Below are positions 16,914 through 25,475 of a stretch of 64,000 bases of DNA, one piece after another. The stretch is from NCBI RefSeq assembly GCF_000961095.1, contig NZ_CP011058.1, positions 638,501-702,500 on the forward strand. The letters are read 5' to 3'. Position numbers and translations under genes: made by a program. Source of the DNA: Paenibacillus beijingensis. GTDB lineage: Bacteria > Bacillota > Bacilli > Paenibacillales > Paenibacillaceae. The first letter of the stretch is position 1, and every line of letters begins with the position of its first letter. A model generated the notes under the pieces. It was given only the letters and a program-made list of their open reading frames with translations, searched no databases and was not told the DNA's origin.

Positions 16914-16966
16914 GACTCGGCTTCGCCTCCAGATTAAACCAATCCCATTCTGGAATCATGATACAA

Positions 16967-17392
16967 TCAAAACGTTAGGATCACCACCCCTGCGATCATC
17001 ATCCCGATGCCGATGACCTGCGGCAGCTTCATCTTCATCTTCACCACGCCGAACCAACCGTTTCGATCGGTCAAAAAGGTCAGGCTCAGCTGGGCGATCA
17101 GCAGGATAGATATCGTAAGGGTAACCCCGATCCGCTGAATAGCCGTAACATTGCTGAAAATAATGACCGCCGCAAAGGTGCCGCCAGTCAAATACAACGG
17201 TTTCACTTCCTTAAGCTTTCGCCATTGTCCATCCCGGAAGTAAATCAAAATAAGCAAAGCCGCCAGGAATCCGGTTAACTGGGTCATCGCCGCCGCCTGC
17301 CAAGTACCGATATCTTCACTAATCCGTGAATTGGCAACTCCTTGCAAAGTGATAAAAGCCCCTGCTAAAAACGCAAATAAGCTCCCTCTCAT
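16967..17392 (-). CDS. YdcZ-type (DUF606) DMT transporter, subunit 2
   Basis: 141 residues from the ATG at 17392 (TGGGAGCG upstream), five hydrophobic helices. MRGSLFAFLAGAFITLQGVA and LTISILLIAQLSLTFLTDR mirror the paralog at 15653. An in-frame start at 17542 would add 50 polar residues with no membrane character and is rejected. Probably pairs with the other DUF606 protein to form one exporter or importer. Confidence 0.85.
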   Translation of the reverse strand: MRGSLFAFLAGAFITLQGVANSRISEDIGTWQAAAMTQLTGFLAALLILIYFRDGQWRKLKEVKPLYLTGGTFAAVIIFSNVTAIQRIGVTLTISILLIAQLSLTFLTDRNGWFGVVKMKMKLPQVIGIGMMIAGVVILTF

Positions 17393-17540
17393 GTTTTCGC
17401 TCCCAAATTCAGACTTCTCTATTATTAAAGGATGTGGCCGGCTATTTTGGGAAGGACATATGTCCCGGGCTCCTCCATTGCGGTTGGCTGCTGCATCTTG
17501 CCCATATATCTTCATCTCCCGCGCCCTGTCCCTTGCCAAC

Positions 17541-17569
17541 AAAAAAAAAGGCCGATGTTATCGGCCTTT
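17541..17569 (-). terminator. Terminator of the HD hydrolase gene
   Basis: On the minus strand, AAAGGCCGAT, a 3-nt loop and ATCGGCCTTTTTTTTT, 44 nt past the stop codon. Confidence 0.85.
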
Positions 17570-17612
17570 CGTAAGCTTTGTTCTAAGACGCAGAGTAGCG
17601 CCTTCCTCGAGA

Positions 17613-18293
17613 TCAAGATTGTTCCCCGTTCGAGTCGTATCCTGCTTTACCTTCCCATTCCGCGTAGAAATGTTCCAAGTAATGAAGCATAAACTGATGG
17701 CGTTCAGCGGCCACGACCCTGCCATAATTCGTATTCATAAGATCTTTAAGCTTGAGCAGTTTTTCATAAAAATGATTGATTGCCGTATCGTTGCCGCTCC
17801 GATATTCTTCTTCCGTCATCCGGTCGCGGAGCTTAACCGCAGGGTCATGCATCGGGCGTCCTTTCGCCCCCGAGTAGGTGAAGACGCGCGCAATTCCAAT
17901 CGCTCCGATGGCGTCAAGACGATCCGCGTCCTGAACCACTTTGCCCTCCAGCGTCCGCATCGGGGCTTTACCCCCACCTTTAAAAGACATGGTGGAAATA
18001 ATTTCGAGCACGTGCTCCGCATCTTCCATCCCCACCCCATTGCTGTTCAGCCAATCCGCTACCTTCTTCAGCCCGATCTCCTCGGAAGGATTAAGCTTCG
18101 CATCCGCAATGTCGTGAAGAAGGGCGGCAAGCTCGCAAATGAACAGGTCTGCTCCCTCTTCCCTCGCTATCGTTTTTGCCGTTTCGGTAACCCTGTAAAT
18201 ATGGAACCAATCGTGCCCGGTACTTTCATGCTCAAGAGTTGAGCGGACAAAGTCTTTCGCTTGGTTAATAATATCTTCCGGACTATTTTTCAT
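17613..18293 (-). CDS. HD domain phosphohydrolase (YedJ-like)
   Basis: 226 residues, cytosolic. The metal-binding set of the HD superfamily is visible: His in GHDWFHIYRV near 27-34, the HD pair in LLHDIADAK near 60, and a late Asp in VQDADRLDAIGAIG near 123. The layout matches YedJ/YhcP-type proteins annotated as phosphohydrolases of nucleotides or small phosphoesters. Monocistronic, with its own terminator. Substrate unknown. Confidence 0.82.
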   Translation of the reverse strand: MKNSPEDIINQAKDFVRSTLEHESTGHDWFHIYRVTETAKTIAREEGADLFICELAALLHDIADAKLNPSEEIGLKKVADWLNSNGVGMEDAEHVLEIISTMSFKGGGKAPMRTLEGKVVQDADRLDAIGAIGIARVFTYSGAKGRPMHDPAVKLRDRMTEEEYRSGNDTAINHFYEKLLKLKDLMNTNYGRVVAAERHQFMLHYLEHFYAEWEGKAGYDSNGEQS

Positions 18294-18375
18294 TTATGAC
18301 TCCTTTAAGTTGAAAATAGCAATAAAGCTTAGTTCTATATTTTCTATCATAATTCATAAGCTTCGAGAAGTCCTT

Positions 18376-19359
18376 TCACTTTTTTAAAGTGCTTGGATTC
18401 GCAACGAATTCAGGATGTTCACCTTTCAAAAGGTTTAATACATTGTGAACGACGGTCGTAGACGTAATATAGTTACATTCCATAGTCGTCCCGCCCACAT
18501 GAGGAGTGACGATGATATTCGGCAATTTTAACAGAGGATGATCTGGTGGAGGCGGCTCAACTTCAAATACATCCAATGCAGCTCCGGCGATCTTGTGATT
18601 CGATAATACATAATAAAGATCATCGGAATGGAGCACCGCTCCCCGGGCCGTATTGATTAGAAATGCCGACGGTTTCATTAATGACAATAAACCGCGATCA
18701 ATCGAATGCTTCGTTTTTTCGTTTAAAGGAATATGAATGGATACAAAGTCAGATCCCGTAAAGATCCGCCGAATATCCGTTGTGATCTCAACGCCTAATT
18801 GTTCGGATATGCCATGTTTAACAGCATCATATTCCCTTACCCAGGCGGAAACTTTCATCTCGAAGCCGAATATTACTCTCTTGGCTACCTCTTGTGCGAT
18901 ATTTCCAAATCCGATTAGACCGACTTTTTTTCCTCTTAACTCATAGGTCGGAATCGAATTTCTTGAATCGTAGTTTCCTTGCTTCATTTCGGTATGAAAA
19001 GGAATGATTGATTTACTTAAAGCCATAATAAACATCACGGCATGTTCGGCGGTTGAAACTTTATTTACAGACGGTGCATGCAATACCGGAATCCCTTTTT
19101 TGGTCGCGTATGCAACGTCAATATTATCAAGCCCCACCCCCGCTCCGGAAATAACTTGTAAGTGCGGATTGGCGTCGATAACTTCTTTGGGGATTCGAGC
19201 CGGAGCCCTTAAAATGATCCCTTCAACGTCTTTCACTAAATGACACAGGTTTGCCAGACTATAATCATCCGTTCGAATGACATCCGCTTCTTTTTGCAAT
19301 ATTTGTTCCGCTTCTTCATGGTACATGGATAATATCTGCAATATCTTTGGCTTATCCAA
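18376..19359 (-). CDS. D-isomer specific 2-hydroxyacid dehydrogenase
   Basis: 327 residues, NAD(P)-dependent, interconverting 2-keto acids and D-2-hydroxyacids. The Rossmann GLIGFGNIAQEV near 150, catalytic Arg in NTARGAVL, Glu in DVFEVEP and His in TPHVGG are all present. TTG start at 19359 after GAGAGGAG. It follows the NTF2-like gene on the same strand with a 51-nt gap, divergent from the tautomerase gene, so it probably belongs to the LysR-linked catabolic island. It is closer to PhdB/SerA-like generic dehydrogenases than to a specific named enzyme. Confidence 0.82.
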   Translation of the reverse strand: MDKPKILQILSMYHEEAEQILQKEADVIRTDDYSLANLCHLVKDVEGIILRAPARIPKEVIDANPHLQVISGAGVGLDNIDVAYATKKGIPVLHAPSVNKVSTAEHAVMFIMALSKSIIPFHTEMKQGNYDSRNSIPTYELRGKKVGLIGFGNIAQEVAKRVIFGFEMKVSAWVREYDAVKHGISEQLGVEITTDIRRIFTGSDFVSIHIPLNEKTKHSIDRGLLSLMKPSAFLINTARGAVLHSDDLYYVLSNHKIAGAALDVFEVEPPPPDHPLLKLPNIIVTPHVGGTTMECNYITSTTVVHNVLNLLKGEHPEFVANPSTLKK

Positions 19360-19410
19360 GTATGCAAGCTCCTCTCATGATTGATAAAATCACACAAACG
19401 GACATATCTA

Positions 19411-19833
19411 TCACACAGATGGCTTTCCGATCTCGCTCAATGCGGACTCCATGATTTGGGTATCAATATAAAGCTGGTCCTCCACGATTTTCCCCCACTT
19501 GATCCGAAGGAATTGTACGCCTTCATTGTACATTTCCCGTCCATCGGGAAGCGGGATCGTATCCCGAAAACGGGTCATCGCTATCGTATTCCATGGAGCT
19601 CCTTCCACCAAAATATCGAGAATCTCAAACTGAATTCCTTTTAGCGTGGATAGAAATTTCTCGAACCAGTTACGAACGTCGGGAAGGCTTGACAGATTCG
19701 CCGCCAAGGAATGTTGTCCCGGAAAACGAAAACGGATATCCGGAGAAAACATGGCAAGCACCTTTTCGTAATCGCCCTTATTTAAATGATCGAATGCGGC
19801 ACGAATATTCCTTTTTACAATCGAATGGTACAC
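19411..19833 (-). CDS. NTF2-like (SnoaL fold) protein
   Basis: 140 residues of the cone-shaped NTF2/SnoaL fold: RAAFDHLNKGDYEKVLAMFS with FRFPGQH near the start, a middle VRNWFEKF, and W/R-rich strands up to IVEDQLYIDTQ. Members are isomerases, cyclases, dehydratases or non-enzymatic ligand carriers. It leads the two-gene minus-strand unit with the hydroxyacid dehydrogenase and diverges from the tautomerase gene across a shared 350-nt regulatory region. The catalytic role is not assignable. Confidence 0.7.
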   Translation of the reverse strand: MYHSIVKRNIRAAFDHLNKGDYEKVLAMFSPDIRFRFPGQHSLAANLSSLPDVRNWFEKFLSTLKGIQFEILDILVEGAPWNTIAMTRFRDTIPLPDGREMYNEGVQFLRIKWGKIVEDQLYIDTQIMESALSEIGKPSV

Positions 19834-19864
19834 GGTCTCCTCACTCCTTTAGACATTTGTACAC

Positions 19865-19902
19865 AAAAAACCCCTTTCCGTTGTTCGGAGAGGAGAAAGG
19901 CA
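19865..19902 (-). promoter_or_regulatory. Leader hairpin with T tract upstream of the NTF2-like gene
   Basis: On the minus strand, CCTCTCCG-AACAA-CGGAAAGG (one mismatch) is followed by GGTTTTTT, 30 nt before the start of the NTF2-like gene. It looks like an intrinsic terminator although no gene ends there, so it could be an attenuator in the leader. Confidence 0.3.
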
Positions 19903-20071
19903 TACCAGCAAAAAAGGCGATGATTCTGTGAAAAAGAGGTCTCATTTTCATTGCTTATTATTGACATTATCATACACCTTGCATGGAATCAATCTGCCAA
20001 TTCGATTAACTCTGAATCGGAAATTAATCTGATCACTGTCATAAATCCATAGAAAAAAACAATCTCTTTTT

Positions 20072-20088
20072 ATGATTAATAAGATCAT
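20072..20088. promoter_or_regulatory. Candidate LysR operator upstream of the tautomerase gene
   Basis: ATGATTAATAAGATCAT, a 17-bp interrupted palindrome (7-3-7 with two mismatched positions), agrees at 15 of 17 bases with the perfect palindrome in front of the lysR gene at 27948. It lies about 100 nt before the tautomerase start in the divergent region. Confidence 0.55.
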
Positions 20089-20188
20089 TTTTATTTATTT
20101 TTATTAATGAATTCTACTCCTTATAATAAAAACATCACATACAACTTGTAATTGGAAGTGTGATAAAAATCAATTAGGAGGTAAAAAG

Positions 20189-20569
20189 ATGGCGCTAACA
20201 AGGGTTTCTTTACTAAAGGGAAAGTCAACTGAGTACAAGCAAGCAATCCTCAAAAATCTTTATATTGCCATGAATGAGACATTTAACCTGGCGGAGGATA
20301 ACGACTTCATGGTCATTCATGAACATGAGTCCGATGGGTTTGTTTATGGGAAGAATTACTTAAATATCCCCCGTACCGATGATTTGGTCATTATCCAAAT
20401 CACAGCAAACAATACGCGAACACTTGAGGAGAAAAAAGCCCTCTATGCTCGAATTGCAGAACTATTAAATCAAGATCTGGGCGTCCGCAAGGAGGATGTG
20501 TTCATAAGTCTCCTTGAAGTCAAAAAGGAAGCCTGGTCACTTGGATGTGGCTTAGCGCAGTATGCTTAA
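20189..20569 (+). CDS. Tautomerase_2 family protein lacking the N-terminal proline
   Basis: 126 residues resembling YusQ-like tautomerases (4-oxalocrotonate tautomerase superfamily): VSLLKGKSTEYKQAILKNLY, NDFMVIHEHE, RTDDLVIIQITAN, and a C-terminal W-x-LGCGLAQYA. The superfamily uses Pro1, exposed by Met removal, as catalytic base; here codon 2 is GCG (Ala). AGGAGG sits 8 nt before the ATG, so the start is well supported. It is a single gene behind a LysR-type palindrome, followed by two terminator hairpins. It may be a non-classical enzyme or binding protein. Confidence 0.8.
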   Translation: MALTRVSLLKGKSTEYKQAILKNLYIAMNETFNLAEDNDFMVIHEHESDGFVYGKNYLNIPRTDDLVIIQITANNTRTLEEKKALYARIAELLNQDLGVRKEDVFISLLEVKKEAWSLGCGLAQYA

Positions 20570-20588
20570 TAATATGAATGCCTAGCTT

Positions 20589-20633
20589 AAGGGGCTGTCC
20601 TAAGTCATCTAAGATGATTTAGGGCAGCCCCTT
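20589..20633 (+). terminator. Terminator after the tautomerase gene
   Basis: AAGGGGCTGTCCTAA and TTAGGGCAGCCCCTT arms (one mismatch) form a 15-bp stem 20 nt past the stop. Confidence 0.7.
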
Positions 20634-20660
20634 AAAAGCAGACCATAAACCTGAAAATCA

Positions 20661-20700
20661 AATGAACCGATCGGGGATAACTCCTTGATCGGTTCATTTA
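20661..20700. terminator. Convergent terminator hairpin, AACGAACCG family
   Basis: AATGAACCGATC and GATCGGTTCATT form the stem between the tautomerase (+) and the ABC operon (-). It shows paired changes relative to the other copies (T/A instead of C/G at the base). Confidence 0.7.
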
Positions 20701-20732
20701 GGTTTATAAACGAAGAGCGGGATTAGAGACTC

Positions 20733-21506
20733 CTAGGTATTTCTGTCTTTCCCTGTCGGTATTAAGCCTGGCAGTAAAATAAAGATTAGTATTGTAGCCG
20801 CGATTAATAGAGTTGAAACGACTGCAATTGTCGGATCAACTTGAAAATTCATGCTATCCCACATCATGATCGGAAGAGTTTTGGTCCTGGCCCCGGAGAT
20901 AAAAATGCTCACAACAGCTTCGTCCAGAGAAGTAATGAAAGCAAATAAAGCACTTGCCGTTATTGCGGAACGCATGATAGGCAACGTAATTTTAAAAAAA
21001 GCTCCTATCGGTGTAGAACCCAAACTGAGAGCGGCCAATTCCAAATTTTTATCGGTACCTTTGAGACTCGCCAAAACAGTAACAAAAACAAACGGTAACG
21101 CTAAAATCGTATGTGCGAGTACAAGTCCCGACACTTTATCCGTTAGCTTGTAAGCAGAAAACGAATGATATAACGCAATCCCTACAACGATGACCGGAAA
21201 GATCATGGGCCCAAGTATTAAATTCATGAATAGCTTTTTTCCCGGAAAATCCAGGCGATTTGCGGAAAAAGCCGCCATGATGCCTAATATAGTGGAAAGA
21301 ATGGAAGTGAAAATGGCAACAGAAACGCTGCGTCTTAGTCCTGCGATCCATTCATCATCAGCGAAAAACTTTTGATACCATTTGAACGAATAACTCTCCG
21401 GCGGCAAATGAAAGGCAACTTCTGAACTGAAGGACAACGGAATAATGACTAATATGGGCAGAACCATCAACACCAGGATGATCCCAACTGCGATTCGGAG
21501 CCCCAT
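20733..21506 (-). CDS. PotC-like ABC transporter permease
   Basis: 257 residues with six membrane helices and the permease EAA loop (ELAALSLGSTPIGAFFKITL near 160), typical of the spermidine/putrescine PotC branch. It is the last gene of a nine-gene-long minus-strand run from the PLP enzyme, 3 nt after the partner permease. Together with the permease, lipoprotein and ATPase upstream it makes a complete importer for a small cation or amine. Confidence 0.88.
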   Translation of the reverse strand: MGLRIAVGIILVLMVLPILVIIPLSFSSEVAFHLPPESYSFKWYQKFFADDEWIAGLRRSVSVAIFTSILSTILGIMAAFSANRLDFPGKKLFMNLILGPMIFPVIVVGIALYHSFSAYKLTDKVSGLVLAHTILALPFVFVTVLASLKGTDKNLELAALSLGSTPIGAFFKITLPIMRSAITASALFAFITSLDEAVVSIFISGARTKTLPIMMWDSMNFQVDPTIAVVSTLLIAATILIFILLPGLIPTGKDRNT

Positions 21507-21509
21507 CGA

Positions 21510-22409
21510 CTAATCATCCCCTTTCAATACCGGCGAAAATCTCGAAATCCAAAAACCAACGAATAGGATCACGAGTTTCGTAACGATTAAGAGTAATGAA
21601 AGCGAGGCAACCAAATGCCAATTTAATGTTTTGTGAAAATTATCATGAATTAATTTGGCTATCATTACATTCCCCTGTCCGCCCAGGAGCGCAGGAGTGA
21701 TAAAAAAGCCTAAACCCATGACAAACACAATCAAAGATCCCGATATCACTCCCGGTAAAGATAACGGAAAGAATATTTTTGTAAAAGCACTCCATGGACG
21801 TGATCCCATACCTTGTGCAGCTTGAACGAGGCGTAGATCGATTCCCTCCATCACCGAATACAAATTCAATATCATGTAAGGAAGCAAAACATGTGTCATC
21901 CCGATTACTACACTGGTTGAGTTATAAAGAAGCTGGACCGGTTCATGGATCACGCCAATAGAAAGCAAAAATTCATTAATGATACCATGATCTTGCAAAA
22001 TAACGGTCCAAGAAAACGTACGCACCAGCAAGCTGATCCAGAGGGTAATCATGACGATTCCAAGAATCACTTTTTTCCATCTGACAGATTGAATCAGAAT
22101 TAACAAGTAAGCAACAGGATAAGCCAGCAGCAGGCATAATGCCGTTACTATAGTTGCCGTCCTTACCGTGAGCCAAAGTACCTTCAGATAAAACGTATCC
22201 GTCAATACTTCCTGTATATACTGCAATGTAAATCCGCTTTCATTGGAAACACTTAACTTCAGAAAGCTGAACAATGAGTAATAGAGTAAAAAAGCCATAT
22301 AAACAAGCGGAATGAAGGGCAAAAGCCATTTCAACCCCGGCAGCCTCATAACTTGATACAGGAAGGGCACCCTTGCGGGTACCTGAACCTCTATCTCCAC
22401 ACTTTTCAT
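21510..22409 (-). CDS. PotB-like ABC transporter permease
   Basis: 299 residues, six or seven membrane helices, with the EAA-type loop LVQAAQGMGSRPWSAFTKIF near 205. An N-terminal cytoplasmic stretch precedes helix 1 (LLPFIPLVYMAFLLYYSLFS). It is the partner of the PotC-like permease (3-nt gap) and lies 39 nt after the binding protein gene. Confidence 0.88.
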   Translation of the reverse strand: MKSVEIEVQVPARVPFLYQVMRLPGLKWLLPFIPLVYMAFLLYYSLFSFLKLSVSNESGFTLQYIQEVLTDTFYLKVLWLTVRTATIVTALCLLLAYPVAYLLILIQSVRWKKVILGIVMITLWISLLVRTFSWTVILQDHGIINEFLLSIGVIHEPVQLLYNSTSVVIGMTHVLLPYMILNLYSVMEGIDLRLVQAAQGMGSRPWSAFTKIFFPLSLPGVISGSLIVFVMGLGFFITPALLGGQGNVMIAKLIHDNFHKTLNWHLVASLSLLLIVTKLVILFVGFWISRFSPVLKGDD

Positions 22410-22448
22410 AGAATTGTCCCCTTACAAAACTATTTTTAACAACCCACC

Positions 22449-23498
22449 CTATTTTAATAACCACTTATTGAATTGATCATATACGCTGTCATAATTTTCG
22501 GACCAATACTTCACATCCATAATGACAGTTTCATTCTTGCTTTGTTCACTTCGTCCCAACCGTTGTTTCAGATCCTCCGGCAGCAGCTCCAGAGCTTTCT
22601 TGTTGGAGGGCGCATAATCGATCAGCTTGGAGAATGCCGCTTGCTGTTCCGGCTCCGATGCATATGCGATGAACTTCATGGCTAAATCTTTATGGGGCGC
22701 GTTCTTGGGGACAACCCAGGATAGGAACACTTCGATGGCTTGGTTAAATTCATTGTCGATCTTAGAGCCTTGCGCTTTGGCAGCAGAAACGCGGCCATTC
22801 CAGACTGCAGCTGCTGTAAGCTCTTTTGTTGACAATAATTGCGGCGGCTGAGCTCCTGACTCCCACCATACTTTTACGTTTTTCTTTATTTTATCCAAAC
22901 TATTAAATGCCCGGGCGATATCAAGAGGATACAATTTATCGGGAGCTACACCATCGGCGAGAAGCGCCATCTCCAGCGTTCCTTCCGGTCCTTTCCACAG
23001 GCCGCGAGCGCCCGGAAATGCTGCTGTATCCCAAAACTCAGACCACGTTCGAGGATGATTACCGTCTTGATAAATGTCACTGTTGTAAGCAATGTTCCAG
23101 AAATAGGAGTAACGGGCGATGGAATAATCGCTAACCATGTACGGATAGATGTCTGTTCTATCAATAATGCTATAATCCAATTTCTCGAGCAGCCCTTCTT
23201 TTTCGAAACGCGGCACAAAGTGAGGAAAGACAGAAACAACATCCCATTCCACATTTCCGCTTTCTACCATCGCCTTTAATTTTCCTTCATCAGGGGGTGA
23301 AACAACTGTAATTTTCGCATTATATTCCTTTTCGAACGGTTCATAGAGCGCTTTTTTTGCCGCTTCAGAGGAAACTCCGCCAAAGTCGACAATCGTTAAC
23401 TGCTGCTCAGCGGAGGCTGAATCAGTTTTCGAGCCGCAAGCAGTCAAAGAAAATCCCAACATCATTGCCAGCAAAGCAATTCTCCATTTTCTAACCAT
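22449..23498 (-). CDS. PotD-like substrate-binding lipoprotein
   Basis: 349 residues. A signal peptide ends in the lipobox LTAC (Cys21), so the protein is anchored outside the membrane. The mature part has the periplasmic-binding-protein fold of the PotD/PotF class: LTIVDFGGVSSEAAKKALYE near the start, WDVVSVFPHFVPRFEKEGLL, and WSEFWDTAAFPGARG. Binding-pocket residues for polyamines are not recognisable by eye, so the ligand is open; kinase and PLP neighbours suggest an amine. It lies 1 nt after the ATPase stop. Confidence 0.86.
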   Translation of the reverse strand: MVRKWRIALLAMMLGFSLTACGSKTDSASAEQQLTIVDFGGVSSEAAKKALYEPFEKEYNAKITVVSPPDEGKLKAMVESGNVEWDVVSVFPHFVPRFEKEGLLEKLDYSIIDRTDIYPYMVSDYSIARYSYFWNIAYNSDIYQDGNHPRTWSEFWDTAAFPGARGLWKGPEGTLEMALLADGVAPDKLYPLDIARAFNSLDKIKKNVKVWWESGAQPPQLLSTKELTAAAVWNGRVSAAKAQGSKIDNEFNQAIEVFLSWVVPKNAPHKDLAMKFIAYASEPEQQAAFSKLIDYAPSNKKALELLPEDLKQRLGRSEQSKNETVIMDVKYWSENYDSVYDQFNKWLLK

Positions 23499-23499
23499 T

Positions 23500-24615
23500 T
23501 CATTTCCTCCCTTGTGATGAGATTACTTGACGGGGGGCGAAAGGAATTACGGTGGAGTCCGCACTGTTCCAACCGAGACAAATTGGGCGGCCGATTTGTA
23601 ACTCTTCTGATAAGTGCGTTGGCAATTTGACCACCAGTTCTTCTCCGAATGAGGTTTTGGTTTTTACCTTTAAGGCATTTCCCACATAAATTTTTTCGCA
23701 TATGGTGACTTGAATCGTATTTTCATAATCGCTCGCTTTATGAACAAGATGAAGATTTTCAGGCCGCAAAGCGATATAGACTTTATTCTCTTTGATATCA
23801 GCCCGTTCTTCCGCATAGAATGACAAAGTTGAATCGCCGAATAATTGGATAATTAATTTGGTATGTTCAGTTGATACGACTTCACCGCCCAAAAGATTGA
23901 TTTCACCTATGAATTCCGCAACAAATTTATTGTCCGGTCGTTGATAAATTCCTTGCGGAGTAGAAACTTGCTCGATTCTTCCCTTATTCATCACACAGAC
24001 GCGATCGGACATCGTTAAAGCCTCTTCCTGGTCATGCGTCACGCTAATTGTTGTGATACCTACTTTTTCCTGTATGTGTTTGATTTCCAGCTGCATCATC
24101 TCCCGGAGATTTTTATCCAGAGCGCCTAAAGGCTCGTCCAATAATAAGAGCGGCGGGTTAAAAACAATTGCCCGTGCGAGAGCGACACGCTGCTGCTGTC
24201 CCCCGCTTAATTTATTCGGATAGCGGTCGCCATACTCACTGAGACGGACGAGATCCAGCATGTTTTTCACTTTTTCACGTATTTCTTTTTTCTCCATGTT
24301 CCGAATATGCAACGGATATGCGATGTTTTCGACTACCGTCATATGCGGGAAAAGGGCATAGTTTTGGAATAGCATACCGATATTGCGCTCATACGGCTTT
24401 TTATTCGTAATATTCCGTCTATTTAACGTGATAGAACCCTCGGTTGCTTCCTCGAAACCTGCTATCAGCTTGAGCAGAGTAGTCTTACCCGATCCCGATG
24501 GCCCCAGAATGGTTAAAAATTCACCTTTTTTCACCTCAAGATTCACATTGTCGACCGCTTTGACTTTTTTATACGATTTCATAACATCTTTAATGGCAAG
24601 ATGCGTTATGCTCAT
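23500..24615 (-). CDS. PotA-like ABC transporter ATPase
   Basis: 371 residues. Walker A GPSGSGKTT near 38-46, Q-loop LFQNYALFPHMT, signature LSGGQQQR, Walker B LLLLDEPLGALD and the switch HD are all intact. The C-terminal about 130 residues form the TOBE regulatory domain (FIGEINLLGG, then YIALRPENLHL), as in the spermidine/ferric importers. First transporter gene of the set, 71 nt after the SDR gene. Confidence 0.92.
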   Translation of the reverse strand: MSITHLAIKDVMKSYKKVKAVDNVNLEVKKGEFLTILGPSGSGKTTLLKLIAGFEEATEGSITLNRRNITNKKPYERNIGMLFQNYALFPHMTVVENIAYPLHIRNMEKKEIREKVKNMLDLVRLSEYGDRYPNKLSGGQQQRVALARAIVFNPPLLLLDEPLGALDKNLREMMQLEIKHIQEKVGITTISVTHDQEEALTMSDRVCVMNKGRIEQVSTPQGIYQRPDNKFVAEFIGEINLLGGEVVSTEHTKLIIQLFGDSTLSFYAEERADIKENKVYIALRPENLHLVHKASDYENTIQVTICEKIYVGNALKVKTKTSFGEELVVKLPTHLSEELQIGRPICLGWNSADSTVIPFAPRQVISSQGRK

Positions 24616-24686
24616 CCGGTGTTCATTCCTTTCTCATTTGATTGCAGTCTATTAACGCTTAAATATGGACATCTTGATAAGGCGGA

Positions 24687-25460
24687 TCATCCAAATGCCT
24701 CCAAACTTTCGGGAATCGTTTGTCCGCCATCTACAATAACGGTTTGTCCTGTTATAAACCCCGCTTCTTTCGAAGAAAGAAACAGAGCGGCGTGAGCAAT
24801 ATCTTCTACGCTTCCGAGCCTCTTGAGCGGAATGGAGGCAGCCATACCTTGCAAATATCCCTCGCCTAAATTGTCCAATCCCTCTGTCCTAATATTGCCC
24901 GGCATTACAGCATTGATTGTAATCTGGTATTTCGCCAATTCGAGTGCTGCGCTGCGCATGAATCCGAGCTGTGCGGCCTTGCTCGCCCCATAATGAGCCC
25001 AACCGGCATAACCGGTAACGGGTCCTGTAATGGAAGAAGTAACAATGATCCGTCCGAATTCGGCCTGCTTTAAATAGGGCAGACATGCTTGCAAGGTGAA
25101 CAAGGTGCCTTTCGCATTCGTATTCATGACGGCGTCCCATTCATTACCTGTCATCGTTTCAAGCGACGCATTAGGGAAAATGCCGGCATTGGCGCAAAGG
25201 ATGTCAATGCCTCCGAAAGCATCGGCCACATCAAAGGCCAAACGATTCATCGAAGACAAATCAGATACATCCCCTTGGAAAGCTTTAGCTTTTCCACCGC
25301 TATTTCTGATTTCTCCTGCACATTGTTCTGCATCTCTTTCACGACGTGCGACAACCGCCACGTACGCGCCTTGTTCAGCAAAACCTTTCGCAATTCCTTT
25401 TCCAATCCCTTTGCTTCCACCGGTTACGAGAACCGATTTTCCTTCTAACGATGACCACAT
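24687..25460 (-). CDS. Short-chain dehydrogenase/reductase
   Basis: 257 residues, classical SDR. The NAD(P) site TGGSKGIG near 14-21, NAG near 91, catalytic Ser in TSSITG, and YGASK (Tyr and Lys) are present, and the C-terminus ends in the usual GQTVIVDGG. It would oxidise or reduce an alcohol or keto group formed in the pathway. It lies 15 nt after the kinase gene, inside the operon. Top-level family is certain; the substrate is not. Confidence 0.88.
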   Translation of the reverse strand: MWSSLEGKSVLVTGGSKGIGKGIAKGFAEQGAYVAVVARRERDAEQCAGEIRNSGGKAKAFQGDVSDLSSMNRLAFDVADAFGGIDILCANAGIFPNASLETMTGNEWDAVMNTNAKGTLFTLQACLPYLKQAEFGRIIVTSSITGPVTGYAGWAHYGASKAAQLGFMRSAALELAKYQITINAVMPGNIRTEGLDNLGEGYLQGMAASIPLKRLGSVEDIAHAALFLSSKEAGFITGQTVIVDGGQTIPESLEAFG

Positions 25461-25475
25461 GAAGCCTACCCCCTG

